The notes: generated from the sequence alone by a model not told the origin. A stretch of DNA of 64,000 bases from Neonectria sp. B-13 (GCA_002682825.1 NOKP01000015.1:930001-994000), one strand, 5' to 3'; shown: positions 34,712 through 47,900, counted from the first letter of the stretch. Made by a program: numbers and translations.

Positions 34712-35349
34712 GCCAACCCCGGGTGAAAAACGATTGTCACGACGCCGACGCCGACGCCGAATCCCCGAACTCGACCACGATTAAAGACCCCCCAACACAA
34801 ATACCTGGGAAATGACCCATCCCAAATAATCCTCCCCGTTCCCAAGTGCTGCGCGTTGCGACAGGTGGAGAGGTTCAAGTGGAGAACCATCAAGAGGATC
34901 AGTGGGAACCGGAACACCGGCAAATGGAATACGGGAGATGAGACATGCGAGAGACCCTGTTTATATGCTGTGTGTCGTTGGAAAGACGTATCAATGAGGA
35001 GAGCCTCCCCCCCCCCTCTAGAGCTGGCTCTGGGTTCATTGTCTTGTGCAATTTCTATTTCTTGCTGTTCTTTCTTGCTTGTCCTGTTCGACCTCACGAG
35101 TTCAAATGTCCTTCTACCTGCTAAGGCGTACGGGTGCCGCTCACGATTTGGGTACATTGGGTGATTGTTACTGCAGGCTGATGCAGGTATGCGTACATAG
35201 GGGTCGTCGCATGGGAATTGATTGCTTGCTTTTCATAATACCATGACCACAGACCTTTTATTTCCCGTTCTTCTTGCCGTCCCTCCCAGTTCCCCTTACA
35301 GCTCAACTATCAACTATCCGGGCCGTATAGATACTCAATGACTCCCTGT
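34712..35349. other. Intergenic, convergent 3' ends
   Basis: Lies between the CYSTM and Abp1 stop codons. It should hold both 3' UTRs. No other feature seen. Confidence 0.5.
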
Positions 35350-37915
35350 TCAAGAGTCCAGCTGCACATAGTTGGCCGGGAATAGACCAGCATGTCCGCC
35401 GTAGTGTCCAAACCACCAATCATCGTCGGGGAACTCGAGTCCGGTAACCTTTGCATCTTCGGGGAAGCTCAGTTCTGTGCATCATGGTTAGCGCCTTTCC
35501 CCAGCATATGACCTGATAGGTATGAATAAAGACTCACCATTGTCTTCTGCGGCCTCGTAGTCGTACAAGGCCGTTGCAGTGGGCCCGGCTGCGTCTGCCG
35601 GCTCAGAGACGGGCGCCTGGGGCTCCGGAGTCGGGTCGGCCGCGGGGGCTGGCGGGGGCTGCGCATGAGCCTCAGCCTCAGCCTCATGCTCCCCGTCTTC
35701 CACAATCTCCACGTAGTTGCTTGGGAAGAGACCGCTCTCGCCCCGAGAGTTGGTGCCCATCCACCAGTCCTCATCCAGCATTTCAATGTTCGTCACGTAG
35801 TCGCCCTCGACCAATTCGATCTCGTTATCCTCGGCCTTCTCGTAGTCGTACTGGACCACTGCTCGGTAGCCTCCCTGAGCCGGCTCCTGGGCCCCACCCA
35901 CTTCGTGTTCCGGCTCCGGCTCCGACTCCTGCTCAAACGCTTGGGCAGCGACCGCCCCGACGCCGGCACCGACTGCAACGCCTGCAACCGCGGCTCCAGC
36001 AGCCCTGGCTGAGTGTGAAGACTCTTTCTGATCAGAGAGATCTTGCTCTTTGGGCACGTCAATCTGGCTGACAGGGAGCGGCGGGGGAGCTCGCTGCTCT
36101 GGGGGAGTCGCGAGGGGCGGCTCCGGACCACGGCTGACAGGAACTGCGATACGAACAGGGGACTGCTCTCGGGATTGCTCTCGCTCAACAATAGGTTGAT
36201 ATCCCGCAGGATCCTCGGGTTCGTTGTCCTGTTCCACCGCAGCTGGTCGGCTGGGAAGTCCAGGAAGGGCAAAGGCCCCGGCCGGTCTAGAGCCGGCAGG
36301 GACGGGTGGCGGCGCATACTCATCCTCAACAGCACGATGAGCAGTGGGAGGTGGTGCAGATCCAATGGGGACCGTGTCCTTGAATCGATCACGTATGGCA
36401 GATACACCACCAGAAGGTGATGTTGGCGCCTCCTCAGCATCCTGTTCAGCCTCGCCCGTGTTGTGCGCGCTCACGTCTTTAGTCGCGCCATGGCCGTAGC
36501 CAGGGGTCTGAACGGCCGCCCAACTCTTGCCAGTGTACCCGCTCTTCCATTCGCCTCCGCTCTTCTGGGCTGTGACGGGTGCTGCGCTAGGAGCGCTGGG
36601 AGTGGAAACCGTGCTCGCCACATCAGTACCTCTCTCCTTGGCCTTCTTCTCGGCCCAGAGCTGAGCGGGAGTCTTGCCGCCCTTGTCAGCAAAGGTGCGG
36701 CTGGCAGCACCGACAGGAGGAGCAGCGGGAGTGGCTGGGGATCCGAGACCCAGAGCGCCAGGGGTGGGTGCCTTAGTGCCCGAGAAGCTTGCTGCAGCAC
36801 CGAACTTGTTGGCGACCTTGGGCTTCGGAAGCGATGTAAGTCGCTCGGACTGGGCGGGTTGGGAGAAGGCAGCCATGCGGTCTGCGACAGGTCGTGGCTC
36901 CTCCTCGGGGGTTTCGGCGGCAGCAGGTTTCTGGGCCTTGGCTCGAATTGCCGCGATATCGACCTTTCCGACTGGCTCGTAGGCTCCCTTGACTATGCTT
37001 GGTCGATCGTCTTCGGCTTTTTGCGCCTGGGCGCGGATGGCCGCAATATCAATCTTTCCAACTGGCTGATATCCACCCCTGACAACATGGCTAGGCACAT
37101 CGTCCCGGAAGCCACCGCCGCTCGACGTTGTTGCACTGGGTTGATTCGTGAGGTCGGCCAAGTTGACCTTTGTAGGCTTATAGGCGGATTCGACCTTCTC
37201 GAGTTGGTTCCTGGTAACCGGAGGAGCGTCAGCACCCCAGCCGTCCCCATCAACGCCCTCCTCTTTCCTAGATCGAGCGGCAACGAGGGGGTTGGCTCCA
37301 CGGCTGCTCGTCGTCGGGGTGAATACAGGCTTAGATTTGACTGGCGGTGGCGCGGCGGCGCGAGGGGCAGAGCTTCCTGCGGAGTATTTGGCGCCGGATG
37401 CGTCGGCGACCTTTTGCATGATGGAGTCGACTTCGAGGTCGCTGTCGGAGCGAGCGGTGACCTGAACGTGGTATCCGTGGAGCACCTTGGAGACGGCAGC
37501 CAAGTGACTGGTGAAGTAGCCCTTGGTCCGCTCGGGAACGCCTCCTCCGCACCAAGCAATCAGTATGCTCTTGGGCAGACCGCTGTTAGGGTCCTTGACC
37601 TTGACAAAGGCGAATTGGATGCGGCCCTCGCTGAAGTCCTCAATAAGGTCGGCGAGCTCGCCATCTGTCGTCATGTTAGCGAGACGAGGCAAGTCAAGGC
37701 CTTGCAGTGGCTGGCATACCACCGGTGCCTTGGACCTTGAGGATGCTCTCCTTGGCAGCACTGTCCTGGAAGGCATTCAGGAGAGGTGCCTGCACCGAAA
37801 ACAGGGCCCACTGGGCATGAGTCGGAGAGTCGGAGGATGGCGCAGGGCCGTTGACGACGCCATTGTAGCTGCTCTTTATGGAGGGGCCGTTTATCGACAG
37901 ATTCAGGGACGCCAT
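35350..37915 (-). CDS. abp1: Actin-binding protein 1 (ADF-H + two SH3)
   Basis: Three exons, 37915-37720, 37664-35538 and 35474-35350, encode 815 residues. Residues 1-about 140 are an ADF/cofilin-homology domain (starts MASLNLSINGPSIKSSY). The middle is disordered, with a repeated motif PVGK(I/V)DIAAIRA-AQK at least twice and a related KVNLADL copy, TPAQLWAEKK, and Pro-rich segments that could bind SH3 proteins. SH3-1 lies at about 664-722 (VVQYDYEKAEDNEIEL, EDWWMGTN, GLFPSNYVEI). SH3-2 lies at about 758-813 (ALYDYEAAEDNELSF, DDWWFGHY, GLFPANYVQL) and is completed only by splicing to the last exon. Abp1 links actin patches to endocytosis at hyphal tips. The gene is divergent from the glutaredoxin gene. 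Confidence 0.93.
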
Positions 37916-38530
37916 CGTTGCGCGCTGTTGTGGGATGACGAGAGCAGACGAAGATGGTGAGGTTTAGTTGACGGGGGTTGGGGTCTGGGGGGTGACGTTG
38001 ACACCTGGTTGCTGCGGCGAGCAGCTCCACAGAGACACGGAGGCGGCGGAGCTCCGGAGACGGGGGAAATGGAGGAGGAGGGGGGGGGAATGAAGGGACA
38101 GGTGAGAAGAGAGACGCCTTAGCACCTGAGAAAGCACAACGTTGAATGTTCGGTGTCCGTTAGGAGTTGGGACAAGTTGCAGAACTGGCCAGACGGTCAA
38201 GTTGAGGTGGATGATGTAGCTTCGTACGGGGGCTGTATGAAGGTGCCCGACTGGTGCTGGGGCGGGGTGAGCTGGGTTTCGGCTTAAGTGCATGCCCAGC
38301 AGCTCTGGTTTCTTCAGGCTTCTGCAATGCATATATCGGGGGCTTGGGTGCCGGGGAGGATTGAGCCCACCTTAGCCAAAGTGACGCAAGAGCGACAGTC
38401 CCCCTCCGTGCCACTGACTGCCCCGCCAAAATTCGCACTTCGCAACTTCGCATCTTCGCCCAGCGAGGATCGACATTCACACTCGACACCAAACTTCCGC
38501 TCAACCCCGAACCACATCGAAACCGATACC
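37916..38530. promoter_or_regulatory. Divergent promoter region of abp1 and the glutaredoxin gene
   Basis: The 615 bp between the two start codons must contain both promoters and leaders. I see no clear TATA box. A run of G occurs near 38080-38089. Confidence 0.45.
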
Positions 38531-39348
38531 ATGTCGACCATCAGCGAAGTTACCAGCATCCCCGAGTGGGAGCAGGTGCTGGCGTCAGTGCCCCCGACGA
38601 CCCTCCTTGTGGTTTCCTTCCACGCTCCCTGGGCCGCTCCCTGCGCCCAGATGGCCACGGTTCTGTCGACACTCGCCTCCGAATACCCAGTTTCCGAGCC
38701 CCCGACGACCAAGTGGGTTTCCATCAACGCGGAGGATCTAAGCGATATCAGCGAGGCCTACGATGTTACTGCTGTTCCGTTTTTGGTTCTGTTGAGGAAC
38801 GGCAAGACTCTAGAGACCGTTAGCGGCAGCAGCGCCCTCAAAGTGCGAACAGCCATTGAGACCCATGCTCAGCGACCCGGACAAGAGGCCTCGGCAGATG
38901 CCACGGTCAACGGAATGGATGTCGACAGTGCACCGGCCGAGGAACAGGATCCTGAGAAGAAGAAGGAGGAGTTGTTCAAGCGTCTTGCTGATCTAGTCAA
39001 GGCCGCTTCCGTGATGCTCTTCATGAAGGGCACGCCAAGTTCGCCACAATGCGGTTTCTCGCGCCAAATGGTTGCTCTTCTGCGAGAGAACTCTGTCAAA
39101 TATGGCTTCTTCAATATCCTGGCCGACGACGAAGTCCGTCAAGGACTAAAGGAATATGCCGAGTGGCCGACGTACCCCCAACTCTGGATTGATGGAGAGC
39201 TCGTCGGCGGGCTGGATATTGTGAGTAGTCTACTCGAAGTGTTTGCCATGTACTCAAACTCACACTCGTATAGGTCAAGGAAGAAATTAGCAACAACGAG
39301 GAGTTTTTCAAGCCATACAGCGTGGGAACTGGCGAAACCTCCGCCTGA
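38531..39348 (+). CDS. Monothiol glutaredoxin, Grx3/Grx4 type
   Basis: Two exons, 38531-39220 and 39274-39348, encode 254 residues. The N-terminal thioredoxin-like domain (1-about 110) has W34-A-A-P-C38, with only one cysteine of the usual CxxC, typical of Grx3/4. A linker rich in Asp/Glu/Lys follows. The glutaredoxin domain (about 147-250) carries the monothiol active site C174-GFS, with WPTYPQLWIDGELVGGLD as the glutathione-binding region. These multidomain proteins bind a glutathione-ligated [2Fe-2S] cluster and serve cytosolic iron trafficking and iron-responsive transcription factors. The open frame runs past the 53-bp intron, but only splicing gives the conserved VKEEI-to-end helix. Confidence 0.95.
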
Positions 39349-41622
39349 ATTGGACATTTTGCACAGAAAGATTACAATGCGTGCGCATTTCCCTTCAACG
39401 ATGTGAAACCTTGGCGGCCACTGCTGGGCACCGAGCTATGGGTCACGAGCCAGTATTCCGCTACCAGTGATAGACTGCATAGACAGTCAGATGAAGACCC
39501 TATAGCCTGAGGGTGGTGGAAGTTGGAATAATTCAAGGGCCGGGTCGTGAGTCACAGGCTACTAGAGAGCAGCGAGGGAAAGCACACAGCACAGTTGAAT
39601 TGGAGGGATGCCGATGAAGATGATTTTTGCCGTTCTGACCAGCAAAGTGTTTGTCTACCTAGTCAAGTCCATCCACATATCCATGATATTCATGGACTCG
39701 TGATGGGTAGACGCTCGACTTAGTTACCTCGGACACGCCGCGGACGAACGGGATCCCCGTCAAGTTATCTACCTGCTGCAGGATTGCCAAGGGAAAATTC
39801 GGGTGGCAATGTGCCATAGATGCCATTATTAATTAATGTAGGAACGCCGCGCGCGCGCGTGTTGTAGCCTTAGCCAAGGTTGTTCTCGTTATCGGCGTTG
39901 GCGGACGAGACAACCTTAAGCCATAACGATGTAGTCTAGGAGTTCGGTTCCAGAGGCAGTGGATGGAAGGTCAGGCGCTGACAAATGACGGCGACAATCT
40001 AGGCCGTCTTCCGACTCTGCCGTCGCCGACAAGGGAAACGAGCAACTATTGGTGGTGGATGGACTTGTGGACGCGGCGGATGACTCACAACTAAGATGTA
40101 ACCCCACTGAAGCCATGGCGTTTTGCCTAAGGTTGTTAGTGATACTGCAAAGTACCAAAGACAGCTAGATTTATGAGCATGACGACAGTGGAATAGATTA
40201 TGTGGGAGAAGAAACCACTGACTTGTTTTTGTTGTCAGGTATTAGGTAGTTTAAGTGTTTTTGTCTACATGTTCTCATAGGTATCTACGTTATGGCCGAC
40301 TGTTCAAGTTGAATGTCACAGTGATGACGATGGTGGTTGCAAGTGGCTGTATCAAAGGCTTCGGGTATCAATTCATCCTTCTCTGTAGGTAACCATAGAA
40401 ATACGACAAAAATCGGTCTTTCAGGCACGTTCTCGGACAGGAATTGCTCCGCATAATTTAATCTCAGCCCACCTAGGTAGCTGGAAACTAGGCACAGGTG
40501 GCATACGTAAACTGACCACCCCCGCTACTTCGTACATCGGCGGCGGTGGTGCGAACCCCGGCCGACGGGTCCGGTCGATCAGGCTCAGGGAGTATTCCAC
40601 CGCCGCCCGCAGTGACCGCTGCCAGCTGCCGCATTACGCAGGTGGCAGGGCAGTTAGAGCCCTTCGTAGGTACTTCGTAGACTAGCCAGAGAAGCAGCGC
40701 GGCGTCATCAACCCAGCGGATCCCGACCCCGTCTTGTGCATCACCCCCACCATTGCAGGTAGAGGCAGCGCAGATTAGCAAGACTCGGTATCCGTACCTC
40801 CATCTCAACCCCAGCGTCCACCAGGCTGACTTTGACGCTGACGCCTCAAACAAGTTCGGTTCTGTCGCAAATCTCCGTCTCCTCTCACTTCTTCTTCGCG
40901 CTTCTTCTTCATCCCACCTTCAAGATCGCCTGTGTCGCTGGCGATTGGTAAGTATCCAACATCCCTTGCGCCCTTCCCGCTGCCAAATACTGAGTGATCT
41001 TTTAGCTTCTAGCTTTCTTGAGTTGCTTCTCTCGCCTTCGCAACGTGCCATCGCCCGCCACTCCCCCTTGCCTCCCGCTTCCCGTGCCCGCCGACGCCGT
41101 GCTTGCCCGACGCGCATCGTGGCTCACAACCTGGCCCATCTCCCTCCCCGAGACCTCCGCGAGCGACCAGCCGAATCTCCGGTCTCACTCTAATCCGCCA
41201 CTCTTGGACGACTTGCGCAGCTGCGCCGCGCAACAAGGTTGAAGCTGTGGCTAGGGCAGGCAACAGTTTCAAAGGGAGCACCTAGTAGGAGGACGATAGG
41301 CCCTGAGAAAGAGTTGAGACGAGAGATTCCTCACTGCCCAGCATCTTGAGGCATCTGGATACCGAGGCTTCGACAACGCCCCACCACACTCGCCGGACGG
41401 CATCTACCTTCTGGATACAGGGCTTGGAACTACCGGCTGGCAACCGTCTCCACCATCTCCAGCGGATATCCGTTGATCCCTTGTACGGGACTCAGCGCTG
41501 TGATATATTGACGTCGGCTCCCAGGAGCTGACGTCCATCAGTAATCCGCCCATCGTCAGACCTCCCCGGAGTCTCCCTTATCCCTTGAGACGCTCAAGTC
41601 TCTTGCCCATTATCCAATCACA
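39349..41622. other. Intergenic and probable leader of the downstream regulator
   Basis: About 2.3 kb with no supported gene. 39848-39859 is a (CG)6 run. From about 40750 the sequence is CT-rich and transcript-like. A possible 5' UTR intron runs from GTAAGT at 40948 to TTTTAG at about 41005. Small open frames at 39916-40158 (-) and 40753-41193 (+) lack domain support. Confidence 0.4.
39845..39860. repeat. Alternating CG dinucleotide run
   Basis: CGCCGCGCGCGCGCGT: alternating purine-pyrimidine with Z-DNA-forming potential, in an otherwise unremarkable intergenic stretch. Confidence 0.7.
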
Positions 41623-44425
41623 ATGACTCCAACCCCCCCCTCGACCAACTCCTCCCAGGGCGGTCGCTCCCCTGAGGATCAGTTCCGCGTCGTCAGGAAG
41701 AGGAATCGCGTCCCGCTCAGCTGCTATCCCTGCAGGACGAGGAAGTATATCAACCCCACGCAAATCTCGTCACACCAACGCTAACCATCTCGACAGATTG
41801 TAAGCGGAAAACAAGAAACAACTAAGCATCTCATCAGACCTTACTAACACATGACAGAAAATGTGACAGAAGTCAGCCTTGCAGTAACTGTACGAAGCGG
41901 GAAGGTATGGGCACTACATCCTGCTCGTATGCCACTCCAGTTACTCGCAAGAAGAACCAAAGTCAAGGAGACTCAAGTCCCGATGACATGCAAAATCGTA
42001 TTGACCGTTTGGAAGGCCTAGTTTTATCTCTAATGCATGGAGGCGCAAACGTAGACGCTGCATCAGCTGCCGCTGCTGGAGCCGCCGCAACACAGTCTAC
42101 TACTGACAGTGGTTCGTCTGCCAAGGTTGGTCGTGAAGACGAGGCTGTCATGGTCGACGACGACGACGACGACGACGAAAGCGACACCGAAGAGGGCCTG
42201 GCAGCCTCTTTGGGTTTCTTGAAGGTAGATACTGACAAAGGCAAATCCCTATATGTGGGACAGCAACATTGGCACACGATCCTGGCAGATATTTCGGAAG
42301 TGAAAAACTACTTCAACTCACACAAGAAGGAGCTGGAGACGAGTTACGAGCGGGTCCTGTCATCGAAACCTATGGGTGCCCAGGACGGGCCTACGCTCCT
42401 TTTCGGGGCTATTCCCGCATCGGAAATCGAGATTCGCGCAGAGTTCCCTTCCAAATCGACCGTTCTGGCACTTTGCGGACGCTATTTCAACTCGATGGAT
42501 AACGCCGTTAACATCATTCACGGGCCGACATTCCAGAAGCAACTGCGAGCCCACTGGCAGGACCCCGCCAAGACCCCTATCATGTGGTTGGGCTTGCTCT
42601 ACTCTATCCTCTGTCTCGCGATGCTGAGCTACCACAAGGTTGGCGATGAGCCGCCTGAGTGGAAAGGCCGAACACTAGAGTTGGCCAACGAATATCGGCT
42701 ACGGACCGTCCAGTGCCTCATCAAGTCGGACTACACTAAGCCGGTGGACTACACCGTTGAGACAATGATTCTCTATGTATTCGGAGAATACTCGTCTCGC
42801 TGGGATGCTGATCTAGGCCTGTGGCTGGTCGTATCTCTAATCACACGAATCGCCTATCGTATGGGGTACCATCGCGATGCGAAGTCATTCACCTCCCTCA
42901 CCCCTTTCCAAGCAGTGAGTCCACCTTCCGAGAACCAGCTCAGGAATAGAGCATGATCCCTTGCATTTTCTTGCAATGTCTAACACTCTCACAGGAAATG
43001 CGACGACGGACATGGGCCCTGGTGCGAATGTGCGATGTCATCTTCTCACATCAAGTGTCACTCCCGAGCATGATCTACGAGCATGACTGCGACACGCAAC
43101 TCCCCAACAATATATTTGATGACGAGTTCCATCCCGACATCAAAGTTCTGCCTCCTTCTAGACCTCCAACAGAACCGACTCCGATCGCCTACATGATTGC
43201 CAAGTCAAGGCTCTGCAACGAACTGGGGAATATTCTCCAAGCTACGAATCGACTTGGAAAGCATGTGCCTTACGACGAGATTATTCGGTTTGACGCAAAG
43301 CTTCGTCAGGTGATGCAGGAGCTACCACCGCACCTGAAGTTGACCAGTTTGGAGGGCTCACACGACCCGGTGACGTTGATCATTGCGCGGTTCAACGTAG
43401 ACATCTTATATCAAAAGATTATGTGTTTGCTCCACCGGAAGTATCTCGCGAGGGCACGGCAGAGCCCGAGATATGCGCACTCGCGACGAAGCGCCATCGA
43501 AGCCTCTTTACAGGCTCTGGATCATCTCGCAGTTCTTCATCGCGAGTCCCAATCCACTGGCAGACTGCGGTCGGTCTACTGGTACGTCAAGTCCATCGCA
43601 ACCAAGGATTTTATTCTTCCCGCGATGCTTGTTATATTGGACTTGCACTTTGACAACATTGGTTCGCAAGCTGCGACTCGACCAGACCACGAAGGCGCAT
43701 TCCTGTGGAGCCGAGAACAACGATCAAGGATGATTGGAAGTCTGGAAACAGCTAGAGATATTTGGAAGACGATTGTAGACACGTCTATGGAAGCGTTCAA
43801 GGCGACTAAGATTATTGATGTCATGCTGGACAAGATAAAAAATCCCGAATCCAGCGGCGAGGCCCATCCAGGTCCTCAGGTAGAGTCGATGCAGGACTTG
43901 ACTTCTGCTATGGGTATTGACCCTTCCCCAACCATGGCTCCAGGCCTCATTTCCCCCACCAGCATGCAGGAGTTCAACTCTGGAATGAACCCGTTCTCTG
44001 CACCCAACACGGCTCCGTTTATGGGGATGGACTTTGGCTTGTCCGGCACCGAGGGCGTCAACATGCAGACGGAAGGATTCGGCGGTCCAGGCCCAGCATC
44101 TCCATTCTCCTCCATGTTTAACAACTTGGGGAGTGGTTCCAGCACTGGAGTCGACCTGAACACCAGCTTTGACTGGGTAAGTCACGCATTATGCATACTT
44201 GAAAGAAACTCTGGCTAATGACCTGGATAGAACGCGTTCGAGAACTACACACAAATGGCCAACTGGGGAGCTGACCAGAGCTTTCAGATCTATGGTGCTG
44301 AAGGGGAGCTGCCTTCGCCTGAGCAAAGCTCGGCAAGTGGCGGCCTCGGAGGAACAGGTGGAGGAAGTGGTGGTACCAGTAGTAGAGGTACAGGAGGAGG
44401 AGGAGGCGATGGCATGAACATGTAG
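41623..44425 (+). CDS. Zn2Cys6 transcription factor with a 3-nt microexon
   Basis: Exons: 41623-41744, 41797-41799, 41858-42914, 42995-44176 and 44231-44425, encoding 852 residues. The zinc cluster is C34-x2-C37-x6-C44-x5-C50-x2-C53-x10-C64. The second exon is only ATT; it lies between two introns with good donors, branch sites and acceptors, and supplies the bases that make K41-L42-K43. Without it the C37-C44 spacing would be five, which breaks the family pattern. A short coiled coil (MQNRIDRLEGLVLSLM) follows at about 87-102, then an acidic DDDDDDDE run, a fungal_trans-like helical region (about 190-560), and a Gly-rich tail. Target genes are unknown. The last cluster spacing (x10) is longer than usual. 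Confidence 0.88.
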
Positions 44426-44973
44426 CGATGAAAAGCCTTGTACGATACCTATACTGGTATTCATATAACTCATGTTGATGATTACTTCTATGTTGGGACA
44501 CGGCGGGAAAAGACCACTCAACACTTCAAACGTCTAAAAGCATTCTTTGCCCTCTTTTCGCGACGTATTTCGTACAACGAACTTTATCTCTGCTCAATAT
44601 TTCTTGCAATGTCCAGGGGATGGTGTTGATGGAAAGTTGGCGAATGGCTGCTTACGTCATAATGGGGTTGATGCCTTTTCACACTTCCCAACCTTTCTCT
44701 CTTCACACTTCACACTTCAACCAACATCACCCATCACAATCCCTTTCCACGCTTGTCTCAAGGAATCCAAGTTTGCAGAAAAAGTCTAGCGGAAACATCA
44801 ATCCCCTGATCTTTTGTTCATCCGGGCATACTGTAACGAGAAATACCATCGTTGCGACCCTCAAGCCCTGCCTGACAAGTGTTACCTTCCCCATGCTTGC
44901 AGCCTGATCCAGCAAGCTTTTCTCATTTTCTTCTCTCCGCCTTGCTCTTCCGGGGCCGCATTGCTGCGAAGCA
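44426..44973. other. Intergenic between tandem genes
   Basis: Contains the 3' UTR of the regulator and the CT-rich promoter or leader of the F-box gene. No other feature seen. Confidence 0.5.
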
Positions 44974-47900
44974 ATGTCTAGTCCTGGGACTAAAGACTCC
45001 GGGGGATCTGCCCCGGAAGCAATGCTCACCCAATCTGCGCAGGCCGACGACGATTCATACAGCCCGGACATTTCCACAACTGCTGGCGACGACGCTGAGC
45101 CCACGGACGATGCCGGCGACAATCCTACCGCGTCACTACCAAACGAGCCCTCGACACCTAATGGCCTCTTGAACAACAAGCGGAAACCGTCAGACTCCAC
45201 GAGTCCCAGCCAACCCTTACATGCAAAGAGAGTAAGACTAGACGAGGACGAGCCAGGACGCCCAAGAGTTGCCCCGGACTCTGCGGTGGATCGGGCGAAA
45301 CAACTCCCAGCGGAGATATGGCACCATATCTTCACCTTTCTTCCACCCAGAGCTCTGGGTCGTTTGTTGCCCGTCAACAAACTCTTCCATACTTGTCTAC
45401 ATCCTTGCCCTTCTGTCAGCGTTCCGTCCCACCACTCTGCTTCACATACCGCCCTTCAGCCTTTGAAACCTGACCTCATCTGGCAAACCTCAAGGCGGCT
45501 GTTTTGGCCTCGTATGCCTGCCCCGTTGAAGGGCAAGTCGGAGCTGGAGATGTGGCGTCTTGCCTGCTCTCTTTCGTGTCAATTTTGCGCTCTAAAGGGT
45601 GACATGCAGAGCACTGTGGCCAGCGATCAGTGGCATCGTGGGCCAGGCGCCAAGGGCGTCTCCCCTATCTTTCCCTTTTCTGTGTCTACCTGTGGAAGTT
45701 GTTTTACCAGCAACAGCATCAAGGTAAGCACCAGCTTGGGCGTCGCAAACTGCACCATCTTACTCGTAACGCAGGAAATCGACGTTTTGTTGTCTTCTTC
45801 AATGCCCACACTCCTCCTTCCAGCGCTTCCAGTGGTGTTCATCACAGACCACCTGCATGTGATACCGCCCCGTGTTATGCAGACTGGGACTTTGCCTTCA
45901 CAAACACAGGTAACAAAGGTCTTCTGGTCACGACACCTTGAGCAGATCAAGTCGGAGTTTGAGACAGTCAAGTTGCTGGGCTCCGCTGCTGCCGAGGAAT
46001 GGGTAAAAGGCCTCGAGATTCGGGGAAAGCAAGCCTTGGCCGACGCGTCCCGTTGGGAGAAATGGGACTTGGCTGGGGGAGTCCATCGAATGCGAACATG
46101 CCCGAGTTACATTTCTCCTGCGCTCGTGAAACCCGCTAAGATGAACGGCGTCATGATTTCTTCCTCACATCCATCCTCTGGTCACAGTTCAGAGAACCAT
46201 CACCAAAGTCCCGGACAAGCTGAGCATCTGCGGCAACCTTCGGACCAAAACGGGATCCCAGGTCTAACGACAAAAAGTGACGCGAACAACGTCCAATCGC
46301 GTCCTCAGGGGCAGCAGAGACGGACTAAAGAACAAGTGGCCGAGCTTAAGACCAAGAGACGCACCGAGATCGAGCGTCGCGCATTGCTTCTTGACCCTCC
46401 CCTTACTGCAAGTGTTCTCGCTTACATCCCATCTTTTCAGGCGGCTCTACAAATCATTACCCCCCTTGATGACAATGCATGGGAGCTCCTGAAGCCGCGA
46501 CTCCTTGCTCAGAGGGAAAAGGCCGAGTTGAGAGACAAGGAAATAAATGACAATACACGAGCCCTCAAAGAAAGATTGGAGACTCAGAAAGAGAGTATCA
46601 TAGTCTCCAACGGGCCCCAAGAAGTCGCTGACAAAGACTGGGATGACATTCAAGGTCCACTTCGTGCTCGGATATCGAATTTTGCAGATGAGACTATTCG
46701 AGACGGCTGGAACGATGGCGACAAAGTTAAGAAGAAGAATTGCCCCCAGTTCGCAGCTGAAGTTCTCCTCTACGTTCACAAGAGATTCTATGCCGAGGTT
46801 GCGAAAGACACAGCAGCAGCCCTGGCAGCTGGCTTAGAGCCGGTTTTGGATCCCCCAGGGGGTCCATGGACCCAGAAACTGACATTGGAGAACATGAAGT
46901 GGGTTTTCGACTTCAAGATCAAACCTCATACGGAGACGTACCGCAAAGAACTATTTCTATGCAACGGCTGCGTTGGAAACCCCAAATACTACGGATTTGA
47001 AGGAGTTATTCAGCACTATGCAGCCAAGCACACAAGTGCCCTTAGTGTGGGCAGCGTCGTTGTTCACTGGAGAGCAGAGTGGCCAGAAGTGCCTCCTTTC
47101 TGCCCAGACCCGCGTCTCCCTGAATTTCCTCAGTTCAACCAGCCTCCTGGGACATCAAATTCTTCCAGTGTCGCACAGCCTCACCACAACTATGCAGTAT
47201 ACAACCCTGGGCCACCGGCTAGATATCCGATTCCTGGCTACGGAGCTCCACTACCCCCTCATCAGTTCAACTCTGGACAGTACGCGCCTTTTCAGTCAGC
47301 TAATTTCCATGAACCAGGTGGACCATCTGCATATGGAGCACCTCAGCATCCTTCCCCTTATGTTCTGGATGGGGGTTATCCTTCATATCCTCCAACACCG
47401 TCCTATGGGGCTCCATATCTCCCCCGTGACCCTCCTGGAGGGTATGGAGGATACGCCAGCTCAACACTCGCCGGGTTCAACAATGCTCCATATCATGATC
47501 CTCGAGGGCCGTACGACAGTCAGCCTCCAGCTGATCCGTATAAGGCACGACTCAAAACCATGATGAAGGTTGCAAAGGAGACTTGGCACAAGTTCTCCGG
47601 GGCAAAAGACCTTCCAGCACCTGTGAAGATACACGTGGTTACCCATTTCATAGCAAAAGCATTTAAGGAGGAATACGCCCAAACCGCGCCCTTGGCAATG
47701 CTCATCGATGGGTTGTCAAAACACAGGGAAATGCGATCCATCCGTAACACCAACGGCCTGGCATGTAAGGCTTGTTCTACAAGCTTTAACCCCCCAGAAA
47801 GAACGAACTTCTCCCTACCCCAGTTGGCAAACCATTTCAACAAGCAACACGTTGAAGGTCTAGAGTCTCGCGGCCTCTCTCCGATGGATTGGCAAGTTGA

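Noticed and set aside
34038..34784. 248-codon plus-strand open frame
   Set aside because: It runs over the exons and introns of the CYSTM gene in another frame, is a low-complexity Arg/Pro/Ser product, and has no domain.
36463..37740. 425-codon open frame antisense to abp1
   Set aside because: It is the complement of a GC-rich, disordered coding region; composition mirrors the abp1 codons and no domain or start context supports it.
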